A DNA stretch of 64,000 bases from Desulforamulus aeronauticus DSM 10349. GTDB lineage: Bacteria; Bacillota; Desulfotomaculia; Desulfotomaculales; Desulfotomaculaceae. Below the pieces are notes generated by a model that did no database searches, was not told where the DNA came from, and saw nothing but the letters and a program-made list of their open reading frames with translations. The first letter of the stretch is position 1; each line of letters opens with the position of its first letter. Of this stretch, positions 36,955 to 47,007 are shown one piece after another. Where the stretch lies: positions 63,552 to 127,551 of the forward strand of contig NZ_FRAR01000005.1 in assembly GCF_900142375.1 (NCBI RefSeq), written 5' to 3'. Both the position numbers and the translations under genes were made by a program.

Positions 36955-38079
36955 GTGGAATTTGAAGCCAAACTAGAACAGATTGAGATATTGCAAAGTA
37001 ATCATGTTACATTATTTAGAAACTACATCCAGAAAAAATTTCCTACGGCTAGTCCAGAAGAGAGATCCATCATCTTAGCCGATGCAGTTTATAAAGCAAT
37101 GAATAAGCATATCGAAGAATTTGATACAAAGATCAGGGATAGGGTTAAACATGAGGTTCTTAAACGAGCTGTAATGAAAGATAATTACAATATCAAGGGA
37201 ACGGATATTTTTTATGCTTGTCTTGCTCTAAAAGATACGGAAGAGGAGCTTAAAGAATCGTTAGTCATTTGGCTGAATAACAAATGTAATTCTTCCATTA
37301 AAAAGGAATATCTTGATCAATTGTATCGCAGGCAGTCCACTTCTTCTGACGAATGGATAGAATATGACCTAGGCCGAGCCGGGACCTTTAAAAACAAGGT
37401 ATTGTTACTGCAACAATTGCTAGATAGGATTCATGTTACTTATACTTATGTAAAGCAAAAAATTACTGCTAGAAAGCTAGCTTATTCTAGGGTAGTTGCT
37501 TCATTTTTGATAACAACCGTTTTTATTACCTATTTAGCCATTGGAAATATGGATGATGTATTTTTAGAACAAAATAATTCTAAAAATGCACAGGCGGAAG
37601 AGGTCACTGGAAAACAAATAAGTAACAGTAGTTTGCCTAATTATTTAAGATATAGGGAGGTCGATAAAGATAGTTTAGTTACATATTTAGTAAGGAAGAA
37701 CTCCCTACTAAGCGAAGAAAAATATATTTCTGCAATCATTCAAGCTTCCTTTGAACTGGATGTTAACCCATTACTATTAATTGCGATTACGGGTCAGGAA
37801 CAAGCCTATGTTCCTAAAAATCACAGTAATGCAGCCATTATTGCTAATAATCCATTTAATGTTTTTGGCAGTTGGCAAGTCTATAACACGGATATTCTTG
37901 ATTCAGCCAGGATTGCTGCAAGAACTGTGGTAGAACTCAGTAAGAATAGACCTCAAGCAATAGATCCAATAGTTTGGATTAATCATAAATATGCTGAAGA
38001 CAAGAGATGGCATGAAGGAGTTAACAAGAACTTTGCGGATATAAACCGAGAAGTAAAGACCATGGTAGATTCTTTGTAA
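36955..38079 (+). CDS. Single-pass membrane protein with a C-terminal lysozyme-like domain
   Basis: The protein of about 374 residues has a long helical N-terminal half with no recognised family, then one membrane helix near 180-203. An exterior domain (about 255-370) resembles bacterial glucosaminidase/lysozyme folds: LLLIAITGQEQAYVP, NNPFNVFGSW and AIDPIVWINHKYA. The Glu in GQEQ is a candidate catalytic acid. GTG 36955 is chosen because AAGGTGAG lies in front; GTG 36946 would be inside that site. A role in wall remodelling is inferred, not shown. Confidence 0.6.
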   Translation: MEFEAKLEQIEILQSNHVTLFRNYIQKKFPTASPEERSIILADAVYKAMNKHIEEFDTKIRDRVKHEVLKRAVMKDNYNIKGTDIFYACLALKDTEEELKESLVIWLNNKCNSSIKKEYLDQLYRRQSTSSDEWIEYDLGRAGTFKNKVLLLQQLLDRIHVTYTYVKQKITARKLAYSRVVASFLITTVFITYLAIGNMDDVFLEQNNSKNAQAEEVTGKQISNSSLPNYLRYREVDKDSLVTYLVRKNSLLSEEKYISAIIQASFELDVNPLLLIAITGQEQAYVPKNHSNAAIIANNPFNVFGSWQVYNTDILDSARIAARTVVELSKNRPQAIDPIVWINHKYAEDKRWHEGVNKNFADINREVKTMVDSL

Positions 38080-38271
38080 ATTGGCATGTACCTAGTAGAG
38101 GGTAACCATTCGTCAATGCAATTATTATCCAGCTTGTTGTTAGAAGGTATAGTACCTTTGGCTATTGAACATAATAAATGTTATTCTTTATAAGAAAGCG
38201 GGAATAAGTATGGCCATTATTGGGACAGGTTCTGCCGGATTTGACTGTACCGTTGGATGTGACGAGATTCC

Positions 38272-38733
38272 GTGGGCTGGATAGTATTTTTCTTTGCGGC
38301 CTGGTTGCTGGCGTTATTATTAGTACCAATAAAAGAGTGGAGGAAATTGTGGCCTGCTGGCATAGTTGGCCTAATCCTTTTATATCTCATTGACATATTA
38401 TTAATCAAGCTGGGAGCTATTAGTTACAGGACAGATCATACATTATTATATAAATTAGTTGGCTTGCCCACATTTTATTGGACCAGTGCATTTCCTGCTG
38501 CTATGATACTAGTTTATCATTATCCCTCCCAAAATTGGCAAAGGGTTCTTTATATCCTTTTTACAGCAGGACTTTTTCTAGGGCTTGAAATAATAATGGG
38601 CTGGTTAGGATACTTTTATCCTAGGCAATGGTCATCAGTAATAGCTTATTGTTTAGATGTCGGTGGTTTTTTGGTGGTAATATCGCTGTCTCGATGGGTT
38701 TTGGCATTGATGATGAACATCAAAAATCAATAG
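38272..38733 (+). CDS. Multi-pass membrane protein, CBO0543-like
   Basis: The 153 residues form four or five membrane helices with Trp-rich loops (KEWRKLWPAG, FYPRQW). It resembles the small clostridial CBO0543-type family, of unknown function. The start is GTG 38272; an in-frame stop codon lies 12 bases upstream, so no longer start exists. The ribosome binding site is weak, and a 24-codon reading frame overlaps the start (38211-38285). Confidence 0.6.
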   Translation: MGWIVFFFAAWLLALLLVPIKEWRKLWPAGIVGLILLYLIDILLIKLGAISYRTDHTLLYKLVGLPTFYWTSAFPAAMILVYHYPSQNWQRVLYILFTAGLFLGLEIIMGWLGYFYPRQWSSVIAYCLDVGGFLVVISLSRWVLALMMNIKNQ

Positions 38734-38759
38734 ATATAATCCTCCTGTTTTTAAGCAAC

Positions 38760-38800
38760 CTTGTGAAGCCCTTTTCCTCAGAAGAAAAGGGCTTCACAAG
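38760..38800. terminator. Long hairpin after the CBO0543-like gene
   Basis: Perfect 17-base arms (CTTGTGAAGCCCTTTTC and its complement) enclose a 7-nt loop. There is no T run on the plus strand. Confidence 0.65.
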
Positions 38801-38961
38801 TGAAACTACTCAGATTATTCTTGAAACTACTTGGAAAAAATGATAAAATTACTAAGTTGAATTGACAAGCTTAGACAGTTTTCAATCAATTAAGTACCAA
38901 GTGGGGTCGGCATTATAATTCCAAAATACATGTTAAATTTATTGTGGGGGAGAGGGTTAGT

Positions 38962-39822
38962 ATGAGAAAGAAATTGTCATTATTCTTAGTAATGGCTCTA
39001 TCAGCGGTTATGCTATTAACCGGGTGTGGGTCAAGTAGCAGTCCAGAACCGACAAAAGAACCGGCAAACGAGCCAGCAGCCACCAAGGGTGGAACCTTTA
39101 AGATTGGTCTGGAATGTGGTTATGCACCATTCAACTGGACTCAAATGGATGGGTCCAATGGTGGTGTTAAAATTGATGGCAATGCAGAATATGCAGGTGG
39201 ATACGATGTAGAAATCGCTAAAAAGATTGCTGAAGGTTTAGGAAAAGAATTAGTTATTGTTAAGACCGAATGGGATGGTCTGGTACCGGCATTAACTTCA
39301 GGCAAAATTGATGCCATTATCGCAGGTATGTCACCTACCGCAGAACGTAAGCAGACCATTGACTTCTCAGATAACTACTATAAATCAAACTTAGTTATGG
39401 TTGTTAAAAAAGGTGGAAAATATGAGGGAGCTACTGCTATCCAAGATTTCAAAGGAGCGAAAATAACGGCTCAATTAAATACATTCCACTATTCAGTAAT
39501 TAAACAAATTGAAGGTGTAGCCCAACAGCCGGCTATGGATAATTTCCCAGTGATGAGAGTTGCTCTTGAATCGGGGATTATTGATGGGTATGTCTCAGAA
39601 CGCCCAGAAGGTGTTAGTGCAACAGCCGCTAACGACAAATTTGCCATGGTAGAATTTAAAGAGGGATTCAATACCTCCGATGATGATACCGCAATTGCCG
39701 TGGGTGTGGTAAAAGGGAGCCCCTTAACTGAACAAATTAATAAAATTTTAGCAGGCATCTCAGAGGAAGAACGTACAAGTATTATGGATACTGCTATCAA
39801 GAATCAACCTGCAGCTAAATAA
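38962..39822 (+). CDS. Polar amino acid ABC transporter, substrate-binding lipoprotein
   Basis: The 286-residue lipoprotein has the lipobox LLTGC and a solute-binding family 3 fold: FKIGLECGYAPFNW, GYDVEIAKKIAEGLG and AGMSPTAERKQTIDFSD. It captures an amino acid outside the membrane; the exact ligand cannot be read. ATG 38962 follows GGAGAGGG; an upstream ATG at 38944 lies before the signal sequence. It is the first of three genes, with permease and ATPase downstream. Confidence 0.92.
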   Translation: MRKKLSLFLVMALSAVMLLTGCGSSSSPEPTKEPANEPAATKGGTFKIGLECGYAPFNWTQMDGSNGGVKIDGNAEYAGGYDVEIAKKIAEGLGKELVIVKTEWDGLVPALTSGKIDAIIAGMSPTAERKQTIDFSDNYYKSNLVMVVKKGGKYEGATAIQDFKGAKITAQLNTFHYSVIKQIEGVAQQPAMDNFPVMRVALESGIIDGYVSERPEGVSATAANDKFAMVEFKEGFNTSDDDTAIAVGVVKGSPLTEQINKILAGISEEERTSIMDTAIKNQPAAK

Positions 39823-39831
39823 TAATTATGT

Positions 39832-39863
39832 AAAACCGGGTGCCTTAAGCACCCGGTTTTATA
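39832..39863 (+). terminator. Hairpin between the binding protein and permease genes
   Basis: AAAACCGGGTGC pairs with GCACCCGGTTTT, then TATAA. It sits 10 bp past the binding-protein gene and would favour excess of that subunit over the membrane parts. Confidence 0.75.
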
Positions 39864-39885
39864 ACGATATTAAAGGAGGACTAAG

Positions 39886-40650
39886 ATGAGCTTTGAGTGG
39901 ATAATCAAAATTATTTTAGAAAATGGTCCAATGTTCATTCGTGGCGCAGGTATTACCCTTTTAATTTCCATTACTGGTACCATCTTAGGTTCCCTTATTG
40001 GTTTAATAGTAGGTGTTATACGTACTATGCCAATGCCTGAACGGGGATCAAAAAGAGTAGCTCTGAAAGTTACCAATGCTATTCTTTCTGCTTATATAGA
40101 ATTCTTCCGTGGAACACCTATGATTGTGCAAGCGATGGTTATTTTTTACGGTTCCGCTTTAGCCTTTGGGTGGGATATGGACCGATTAGTTGCAGCTATC
40201 TTTATCGTATCGATTAATACAGGGGCTTATATGTCAGAAATTGTTCGTGGTGGTATTATTTCCATCGATAGAGGACAATTTGAAGCGGCTCATGCGATTG
40301 GCATGAATCACATTCAGACAATGCTAAACGTTGTGTTACCACAAGTAATTCGGAATATTTTACCAGCAACAGGTAATGAATTTGTAATTAATATCAAAGA
40401 CACCTCAGTACTTAACGTAATCTCTGTAACAGAATTATATTTCCAGACAAAATCGGTAGCTGGCAATAACTTTAGGTATTTTGAATCTTTTTTCGTGGCC
40501 TGTATTATTTATTTTATAATGACCTTTACAGTAACAAGAATTTTACGTTTTATCGAAAAGAAATTAGATGGTCCGGAAAATTACATCTTGTGTGGTAATC
40601 AAATGCAAGTAGAAAGACCTGAAGATATGTTGCGAAGAACAAAACCGTGA
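39886..40650 (+). CDS. Polar amino acid ABC transporter, permease
   Basis: The 254-residue protein has about five membrane helices. The family motif [19 protein letters not shown] and the coupling-loop [21 protein letters not shown] mark a HisM/GlnP-type permease. AAAGGAGGA precedes ATG 39886. It is the middle gene of the transporter operon. Confidence 0.94.
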   Translation: MSFEWIIKIILENGPMFIRGAGITLLISITGTILGSLIGLIVGVIRTMPMPERGSKRVALKVTNAILSAYIEFFRGTPMIVQAMVIFYGSALAFGWDMDRLVAAIFIVSINTGAYMSEIVRGGIISIDRGQFEAAHAIGMNHIQTMLNVVLPQVIRNILPATGNEFVINIKDTSVLNVISVTELYFQTKSVAGNNFRYFESFFVACIIYFIMTFTVTRILRFIEKKLDGPENYILCGNQMQVERPEDMLRRTKP

Positions 40651-40681
40651 TGAAAATAATAATAAACGAAGGATGAGTACT

Positions 40682-41419
40682 ATGGAAAAAGTGGTTGACA
40701 TACAACATCTAAGCAAATCCTTTGGTAATCATGAAGTGCTAAAAGATATTGATTTCTCCGTTAATAAAGGAGAGGTAGTCTGCATCATTGGTTCATCTGG
40801 ATCGGGTAAATCAACACTTCTTCGTTGCATTAACCTGTTAGAAAAACCAAGTGGTGGTCAAATCATTTATAAGGGAGAAAATATTTTAGATGATCAGCAT
40901 GATATCTATGCCTACCGTACCAAGTTAGGTATGGTATTCCAACAATTCAACTTATTTAATAACCATGATGTTTTAGGCAATTGCGTTGTAGGACAAATGA
41001 AAGTATTAAAGCGCTCCAAAGCAGATGCCGAAAAAGTAGCTATGAGATATTTAAAAGTTGTTGGGATGGATCAATATATTCATGCAAAGCCAAAACAATT
41101 ATCGGGTGGCCAAAAACAGCGCGTGGCGATCGCCAGGGCACTTTCTATGGAACCGGATGTGATGTTGTTTGATGAACCAACATCAGCCCTTGATCCAGAG
41201 ATGGTAGGAGAGGTTCTCACAGTTATGAAAGAACTTGCCGAATCCGGTCTTACAATGTTAATTGTAACGCATGAGATGGGGTTTGCTAAAGATGTGGCGG
41301 ACCGTGTGGTATTTATGGATAAAGGGGTTATTGCCGAGGAGGGGAGCCCGGAGCAAATATTTAATAATCCAACACAAGAACGTACCAGGGAATTTTTAAA
41401 ACGCACCTTATCAATGTAA
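40682..41419 (+). CDS. Polar amino acid ABC transporter, ATPase
   Basis: The 245-residue ATPase has Walker [10 protein letters not shown], signature LSGGQKQR, Walker [14 protein letters not shown] and a switch His in VTHEMGF. It powers the permease encoded just upstream. I use ATG 40682; ATG 40673 is fused to the ribosome binding site AAGGATG and is poorly spaced. Confidence 0.95.
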   Translation: MEKVVDIQHLSKSFGNHEVLKDIDFSVNKGEVVCIIGSSGSGKSTLLRCINLLEKPSGGQIIYKGENILDDQHDIYAYRTKLGMVFQQFNLFNNHDVLGNCVVGQMKVLKRSKADAEKVAMRYLKVVGMDQYIHAKPKQLSGGQKQRVAIARALSMEPDVMLFDEPTSALDPEMVGEVLTVMKELAESGLTMLIVTHEMGFAKDVADRVVFMDKGVIAEEGSPEQIFNNPTQERTREFLKRTLSM

Positions 41420-41434
41420 TAAACGAGTTAGGGT

Positions 41435-41464
41435 GAGTCAGGGATGGTACCCTGACTCTTTTTG
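41435..41464 (+). terminator. Intrinsic terminator of the amino acid transporter operon
   Basis: GAGTCAGGG pairs with CCCTGACTC and is followed by TTTTT. Confidence 0.9.
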
Positions 41465-41502
41465 TACATCCGGTCGGCAACCAAGACAGAGGTGTTAACG
41501 CC

Positions 41503-41952
41503 TTAACTGGACTCCCTCAGTTGTAACAAAGTTGATTCTAGCCATTTTATGTATGTAAGGTTAGATTGACTTTCCAGGTATTCTTTGTATAACCCATTGC
41601 TTTGCCCTACTTCAAAGGGAAGTTCATTTTTAGCCTCTATAAAGAACTCTACGATGTTATCTTCAGGATAAAAGAACGATTCACTCCACTTGACAAACGC
41701 ACCATTTTCTCCCTCATAGATCGGTTTTTCAAATGTTTTGTTATATGTTTTAAAGTTCGTCAAATCGCAAACAACATGGAGCATGTCCTGCTGTTCAGAA
41801 ATGTAGGTCAGTTCAGCCATCATACCGTTTTCCAGCCCGGTGGAATACTCCGGTATATCTTGGGTAAAGGTTAGTGTTGGCTGCTTTTCGGTAAAAGCTA
41901 TAAATTTTTTATCATATCGATTAATTATGTCCCAAAACTCTCTTGCCAGCAA
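41503..41952 (-). CDS. Protein of unknown function
   Basis: The 149-residue soluble protein is not recognised. It is predicted to be mixed alpha/beta with aromatic-rich segments (VKWSESFFYPEDNIVEFF) and a C-terminal helix. No signal peptide or membrane helix is visible. GGGGTGACG precedes ATG 41952. Convergent with the amino acid transporter operon. Confidence 0.65.
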   Translation of the reverse strand: MLAREFWDIINRYDKKFIAFTEKQPTLTFTQDIPEYSTGLENGMMAELTYISEQQDMLHVVCDLTNFKTYNKTFEKPIYEGENGAFVKWSESFFYPEDNIVEFFIEAKNELPFEVGQSNGLYKEYLESQSNLTYIKWLESTLLQLRESS

Positions 41953-42074
41953 AATACGTCACCCCTTTCTTACACAGTTTTACCTATTTTAGATAAATCT
42001 ACCTTATGAATTATACGGAAATTACGCCTGTTTGGGAATAGTAAGATTTAGCAGTAAGCAATATCAAATGAAAC

Positions 42075-42701
42075 TTAGGGTAGATTTTCAATTTCATTTT
42101 GCAAGGCTAACATTTTTGAATCTAACGCTGCAACAATATCAGCTGTTTCTTTCAGACGATGTTGGATGCTGGATGGTATGCCTTTATTGTATTTATAATA
42201 AATTTTATGTTCTAAGCTAGCCCAAAAATCCATGGCAATGGTTCGAATCTGAACTTCTACAGCAAGATGTTTTGCTCCACCGGATAAGAAAACGGGAATT
42301 TCAATAATTGCGTGGAGGCTCTGATACCCATTTGGTTTGGGGTTTTTTACATAATCTCTTATTTCCAGTACTCGAACATCATCTTGTGAACAAATCAGGT
42401 CTAAAATATTGTAGATATCTGTTGTAAAGGAACAAATAATCCGTACACCAGCGATATCTCGTATATGTAGTTGAGCATTTTCATAAGAAATGGCAAGACT
42501 TTTACTTTTTAATTTCCCTACTATACTGTCTGGCTTTTTCAATCTAGTTTTAATATGTTCGATAGGATTGTAATCATGCATAATCTGAAATTCCTCATTT
42601 AAAATAGTAAGCTTTGTTCGCATTTCATCTAAGGCAAATTTATAGGTAATTAAAAATTTAGTCCATTCCTTCATTGTCTGATCAATACAGGTTTCACGCA
42701 T
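42075..42701 (-). CDS. Small alarmone synthetase (GTP pyrophosphokinase, YjbM/YwaC type)
   Basis: The 208-residue protein makes (p)ppGpp from ATP and GDP or GTP. Motifs are RLKKPDSIVGKL, DIAGVRIICSF, KPNGYQSLHAI and VEVQIRTIAMDFWASLEHK. It lacks the hydrolase domain and C-terminal regulatory domains of Rel, so it is a small alarmone synthetase. ATG 42701 is chosen because AAGGAG lies eight bases upstream; longer in-frame starts would overlap cls. It follows cls by 37 bp. Confidence 0.9.
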   Translation of the reverse strand: MRETCIDQTMKEWTKFLITYKFALDEMRTKLTILNEEFQIMHDYNPIEHIKTRLKKPDSIVGKLKSKSLAISYENAQLHIRDIAGVRIICSFTTDIYNILDLICSQDDVRVLEIRDYVKNPKPNGYQSLHAIIEIPVFLSGGAKHLAVEVQIRTIAMDFWASLEHKIYYKYNKGIPSSIQHRLKETADIVAALDSKMLALQNEIENLP

Positions 42702-42738
42702 GACAGAAACTCCTTCATAGTAGATTACCTGATCCTGG

Positions 42739-44211
42739 TTACAAAATCGGCGACAACAATCGAGTAAAGGACTCTTTTGCTTTCTGGAATCGTGAACGTT
42801 GCTCATATTCATCTAAGGATAATTCACAACAGTTCTCGATATCCTTTTCGTAAATTTGCAACATCCGGGTACCGATTTCTCTATTGTATAGAAAAGCGTT
42901 TGTCTCAAAATTTAATTTGAAGCTGCGAATATCGAAATTGGCTGTTCCCACAGAGGTGGCTAGGCCGTCCACGACAATGGTTTTGGCATGGAGAAAGCCT
43001 TTTTCATACAAAAAGCATCTAACGCCTAATGGCAATAAGTCTCCTAAATAGGAGTAAGTGGCCCAATACACCATCTTGTGATCGGGAACCCGCGGAATCA
43101 TGATACGAACGTCTATACCCGATAAAGCGGCCAATCGTAAGGCATTCAGTAAACTCTCATCTGGAATAAAATAGGGCGTCTGGATCCAGACGCATTTTTT
43201 TGCCTTGTAAATCATTTTTATGTAGGCATCTTTGATTTGTTCTCTCTCATTATCAGGTCCACTTGAAACGATTTGGATGCCGATTTGACCAATGGGAGCT
43301 TCAGTGGATTGCTCCATAGGAAAGTACCGCGGGGCGGCCTGTAGTGGATCAGACGAAGCCAAATTCCAATCCAGAAAAAATTGAGCCTGAAGCTGCAGAA
43401 CGGCACTGCCGCAAATACGTAAATGAGTATCTCGCCAATAGCCAATACGCTGATCTAATCCCAGGTACTCATTGCTAATATTAAACCCGCCAAGAAAACC
43501 AATCTGTCCGTCGATAATGACTAGCTTACGGTGGTTACGATAGTTTACCCGAATATTTAAATAAGGGATTTTTGATGGAAAGAAAGCGGCTGCTTTTCCT
43601 CCTGCCTCATTAAAAGGACGGAAAAATTGATTAGATAAGTTAGCACTGCCAACATCGTCATATAAAAGACGAATTTCGACACCTTCTTTGGCCTTGCTAA
43701 TCAAAGCATCCCTTAATCGTCTCCCAATATCATCATCAATGAAGATGTAATACATAAGGTGAATGTGATCTCTGGCTTCTTCAATTGTTTTAAACAACGC
43801 CTCAAACTTTTCTTTTCCGTCTGTAAAAACATCCACACTATTATCCTGTGTGTACAATGCCATTCCACTGCTCAAATTCATCATAATCATATCCTGGTAG
43901 GCCGCTGCCTCTGGGTCACAGAAGGGGTATTGATTTTGCGAAAACTGGTCCCATTGGCTACCCAGGATGTTAAGTACGATGCTTTGTTCTTCTTCTTTGA
44001 GTTTATATAATTTTCTTCTGCTCATATTTTGACCAAAAATTAAATATAGGATAAAACCAAGCACTGGCAAAAACAGCAAAACCATTAGCCAAGCCCAGGT
44101 TTCTGCAATATTTCTTCTCTCCATAAAAATGACAATGATGGCCAGAAAAATATTGAGGATTGTAATGATCGTATATATATTTTGGAGAAGGATCGTTGTA
44201 ATCTCGTGCAT
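42739..44211 (-). CDS. cls: Cardiolipin synthase
   Basis: The 490-residue membrane enzyme joins two phosphatidylglycerols to make cardiolipin. Two N-terminal membrane helices (about 10-60) are followed by two phospholipase D sites, HRKLVIIDGQIGFLGG (first HKD) and HAKTIVVDGLATSVGTANFD (second). The length is normal for bacterial Cls. It is upstream of the alarmone synthetase gene on the same strand, so membrane lipid synthesis and stress signalling may be co-transcribed. Confidence 0.95.
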   Translation of the reverse strand: MHEITTILLQNIYTIITILNIFLAIIVIFMERRNIAETWAWLMVLLFLPVLGFILYLIFGQNMSRRKLYKLKEEEQSIVLNILGSQWDQFSQNQYPFCDPEAAAYQDMIMMNLSSGMALYTQDNSVDVFTDGKEKFEALFKTIEEARDHIHLMYYIFIDDDIGRRLRDALISKAKEGVEIRLLYDDVGSANLSNQFFRPFNEAGGKAAAFFPSKIPYLNIRVNYRNHRKLVIIDGQIGFLGGFNISNEYLGLDQRIGYWRDTHLRICGSAVLQLQAQFFLDWNLASSDPLQAAPRYFPMEQSTEAPIGQIGIQIVSSGPDNEREQIKDAYIKMIYKAKKCVWIQTPYFIPDESLLNALRLAALSGIDVRIMIPRVPDHKMVYWATYSYLGDLLPLGVRCFLYEKGFLHAKTIVVDGLATSVGTANFDIRSFKLNFETNAFLYNREIGTRMLQIYEKDIENCCELSLDEYEQRSRFQKAKESFTRLLSPIL

Positions 44212-44502
44212 GCTATGCCATCACCTCTTAGAAACTATCTACTTTCTCTGCGTTATCTATTCCGCCAAATATTGCTAAAATAGTCAGTGCGAGGATAATT
44301 TTACCTTTTCTGCGGCCACGTTAGCAAGACCGTTTGCTATGTAACATCTTGCTAATATATTTATTGTTCTTAAATATGTCTATTTTTATAATAGACTGGC
44401 ACTGGACAATGGAAATTTGGAGATGATGGATGACAAAAAACAGTTTGAACATAATAAAGTATTGCTACGAATTTATTACTATCGGATAAATGGGGGCTAA
44501 CA

Positions 44503-45414
44503 ATGGTAAAATATCCAGCTTTATTCTTACTAATTTTTCTAACTCTCTTCTGCCAGATTCCCGTTTATGCTGTGGAAAAAGAAAAAATATCTATAGATAA
44601 GCCGGAGCAGGAGGTTTATGCGGAGGATATTTATCAACAATTTCCTGATATGGATCGATCTTATGAAGGACCGTTGCCCTGGGAAGGCGACCCCTTGTTT
44701 CAAGCTACCTTAACAAAAAATAATACCCCTATCAAAATGGCAGCTTATAAGGCTACCCTGCACGACCCGTTACCCGGTGAAGAGTACAACGTAGGCTTGG
44801 CTGCAAGCCAACTATCGGGTAAGGTAGTACAGCCCGGTGAGATTTTCTCCCAGAATGGTGCCATCGGTCCTTATACCTCTTACCGGGGTTACCAGGCTGG
44901 GCCGACTTATTCCGGTAGTAATGTAACCACTACGGTAGGCGGCGGCGTTTGTAAGATTGCCTCACTCCTTTACAATGTAGCTACCTTTAGCAATTTAAAG
45001 ATAGTTTTACGTAGCCCACACTCCATGACTGTACCTTATGTGCCGCCGGGGCAGGATGCCACGGTATTTTATGGTATAAAGGACATACGGTTTTTAAATA
45101 ACACCAGTGGCCCGGTGTTAATTTGGTCTCAGAAGGTCGATAATAGCGTTTACATGGCCTTTTACGGCCAACAAAGCCCCCCCAAAGTTACCTGGCACCA
45201 CGTGGTTACTAAACGATTAAATTACTGGATAGTGGAACGATTAAACCCTGCTTTATTACCGGGAGAAGAAAAAATAATGATGCCCGGCCAAGAGGGGCTG
45301 GTTGTACGATCTTGGGTTACAGTAGAATACCCAGATGGCACCGTTACCTCCCAAAAACGGGGCACCAGTTGGTATAGCGCAGGTCCGTGCATTATTGAAC
45401 ACGGACCTCGCTGA
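44503..45414 (+). CDS. VanW family protein
   Basis: The 303-residue protein has an N-terminal signal peptide (about 1-23) and the VanW core, GPYTSYRGYQAGPTY followed by TTVGGGVCKIASLLYNVA. VanW proteins occur in glycopeptide-resistance operons and widely in Clostridia; their function is unknown. No van genes lie nearby, so resistance is not implied. The stop is five bases from the convergent receptor gene. GGGGG precedes ATG 44503. Confidence 0.88.
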   Translation: MVKYPALFLLIFLTLFCQIPVYAVEKEKISIDKPEQEVYAEDIYQQFPDMDRSYEGPLPWEGDPLFQATLTKNNTPIKMAAYKATLHDPLPGEEYNVGLAASQLSGKVVQPGEIFSQNGAIGPYTSYRGYQAGPTYSGSNVTTTVGGGVCKIASLLYNVATFSNLKIVLRSPHSMTVPYVPPGQDATVFYGIKDIRFLNNTSGPVLIWSQKVDNSVYMAFYGQQSPPKVTWHHVVTKRLNYWIVERLNPALLPGEEKIMMPGQEGLVVRSWVTVEYPDGTVTSQKRGTSWYSAGPCIIEHGPR

Positions 45415-45419
45415 AAAAA

Positions 45420-46100
45420 TTAGTGTTTGTCGTTAAGCGATAAATCTCCTTTGGCAATATCCTCCGCTGCCTTCTGCAATACTGTTACAGGTTTAATGAT
45501 ATACCTGTTAGTAATCTGCCAGGAAAAGAGTATCAGTAACAAATAGCCCACTGCACAGGCATAAATGACAGTCATATTTTCCTTAACGGTAACAGCTGAA
45601 GCGGTTTCGTACATTTTGGTTGCTTGATCAAAGGTGGTTACCATCTTAACTAACTTGACATTAACAGCCTCCGCCTGATCTATGGCATCAGCAGTGATGC
45701 TGCTAATTCCCTGAATATCAGACTTAATGCCTTGCCAGTTTGTTTCTGCTTCCACCAAAAGTTTTACAATCTCTGTGTTTTTTGTTTTCGTTACCTCTAC
45801 CTTGGTTCCCCCTACTTCCAAGGAGCCACCTGTTTTTAAAGCACCAAGGGATTCTTCAAAAATATCCATGGCCTTTTTTAAGTCCTCTTGGTGTTGGGAA
45901 TTTGCTGATAAAACAAAGCCAAACACATCCTTGGCCATGCGTTGACTTAGCATCCGCTGCCGTCCTGCAACGTTAACCCGTACAGCATCCTCCTGTTGGG
46001 CACGGTTCATAGCTATAATGAGATTGATTTGCAAAACAGTGGTGGCTAACACGAGTATAAGTGGGATTAACACCTTCCATTTTAAGCTTAAATTCTTCAT
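45420..46100 (-). CDS. PilJ-type chemoreceptor sensor with half a HAMP domain
   Basis: The 226-residue membrane protein has a first helix (about 8-28) and an exterior PilJ/NarX-like sensor with NVAGRQRMLSQRMAKD. A second helix near 175-195 leads to the first half of a HAMP domain, IIKPVTVLQKAAEDIAKGD, and the protein ends six residues later. The signalling part is missing; the matching second half of HAMP plus an MCP domain is encoded by the gene just upstream (46114-47007). ATG 46100 has GGAGG in front. Downstream there is no more coding sequence before VanW. Confidence 0.85.
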   Translation of the reverse strand: MKNLSLKWKVLIPLILVLATTVLQINLIIAMNRAQQEDAVRVNVAGRQRMLSQRMAKDVFGFVLSANSQHQEDLKKAMDIFEESLGALKTGGSLEVGGTKVEVTKTKNTEIVKLLVEAETNWQGIKSDIQGISSITADAIDQAEAVNVKLVKMVTTFDQATKMYETASAVTVKENMTVIYACAVGYLLLILFSWQITNRYIIKPVTVLQKAAEDIAKGDLSLNDKH

Positions 46101-46113
46101 AGCATCCTCCGCT

Positions 46114-47007
46114 TTATAGCTTGAATTTTTTAACCATACCCTGCAGATCATCGGATACACTGGCCAATATTTCAATATTACTGTTAACTTCCTCAAGGGT
46201 TGCGGTCTGTTCTTCCACCGCTGCGGCAATATTTTGTACCCCGCTGGATATTTCCTGGGTAGCTGAGGCCATATCCTCAACCTGGGAGCTAACTCCGTTT
46301 ACGGCATCATGGATTTGTACAAAGGAGGTAGATGTTACCTGTACAATTTCACTTCCTTTAACAGCTTCCTGGCTGGTGCTTTCCATCTTGGAGACAATTT
46401 CTAAAATTTCTACTTGAATCCCGTTAATTAAGTTACTGATTTCCTTGGTGGACTGGGCTGATTCCTCTGCCAGTTTGCGTACTTCGTCTGCCACTACGGC
46501 AAACCCCCGGCCATGTTCTCCAGCCCTGGCAGCCTCAATGGCAGCATTTAGGGCCAAAAGATTGGTCTGGTCGGCAATATTGCCAATAACCGACAGGATT
46601 TGGTTTATTCTGGTAGAAGTAGCATTTAAACGATGAGCTGCTGCCACGGCGTCCTGGGAGGCGGTGGCTATGGAGTTCATTTGAGCAGTCATTTGCTGCA
46701 TATTTTGGGCTCCGTGATCAGCCAAATCCGCCGATTCTCTGGCCTTAACAGCGACTTCCTGGGCTCGTTCGGCAACATTGTCTGAATTTGCCGCTATCTG
46801 CATAATGGTAGCGGCCGTGGAGGAGGATGCTTCTGATACCTGGCTGGTACTTTGGGACATGGTATTGGCTAAATCATTAGTCTGGTTAGATTTTTCTGCT
46901 AGTTGACTAATTAGCTCTCGCAGATTTTGCCGCATGGTCATGAATGACCCGGCAAGTTTTCCAATTTCATCAGTGTAATTTAAAGAGCTTTGATTGCTAG
47001 GAAGCAT
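46114..47007 (-). CDS. Soluble chemoreceptor signalling domain with the second half of a HAMP
   Basis: The 297-residue protein starts with [14 protein letters not shown], the second helix of a HAMP domain. A full methyl-accepting signalling domain follows, with the tip [21 protein letters not shown] written here as two overlapping motifs of the family. It has no membrane helix. ATG 47007 follows GGGGGAGGG; an in-frame ATG at 47067 has no such site. It is 13 bp upstream of the PilJ-sensor gene, so the two form an operon with the domains in reversed order. Confidence 0.85.
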   Translation of the reverse strand: MLPSNQSSLNYTDEIGKLAGSFMTMRQNLRELISQLAEKSNQTNDLANTMSQSTSQVSEASSSTAATIMQIAANSDNVAERAQEVAVKARESADLADHGAQNMQQMTAQMNSIATASQDAVAAAHRLNATSTRINQILSVIGNIADQTNLLALNAAIEAARAGEHGRGFAVVADEVRKLAEESAQSTKEISNLINGIQVEILEIVSKMESTSQEAVKGSEIVQVTSTSFVQIHDAVNGVSSQVEDMASATQEISSGVQNIAAAVEEQTATLEEVNSNIEILASVSDDLQGMVKKFKL

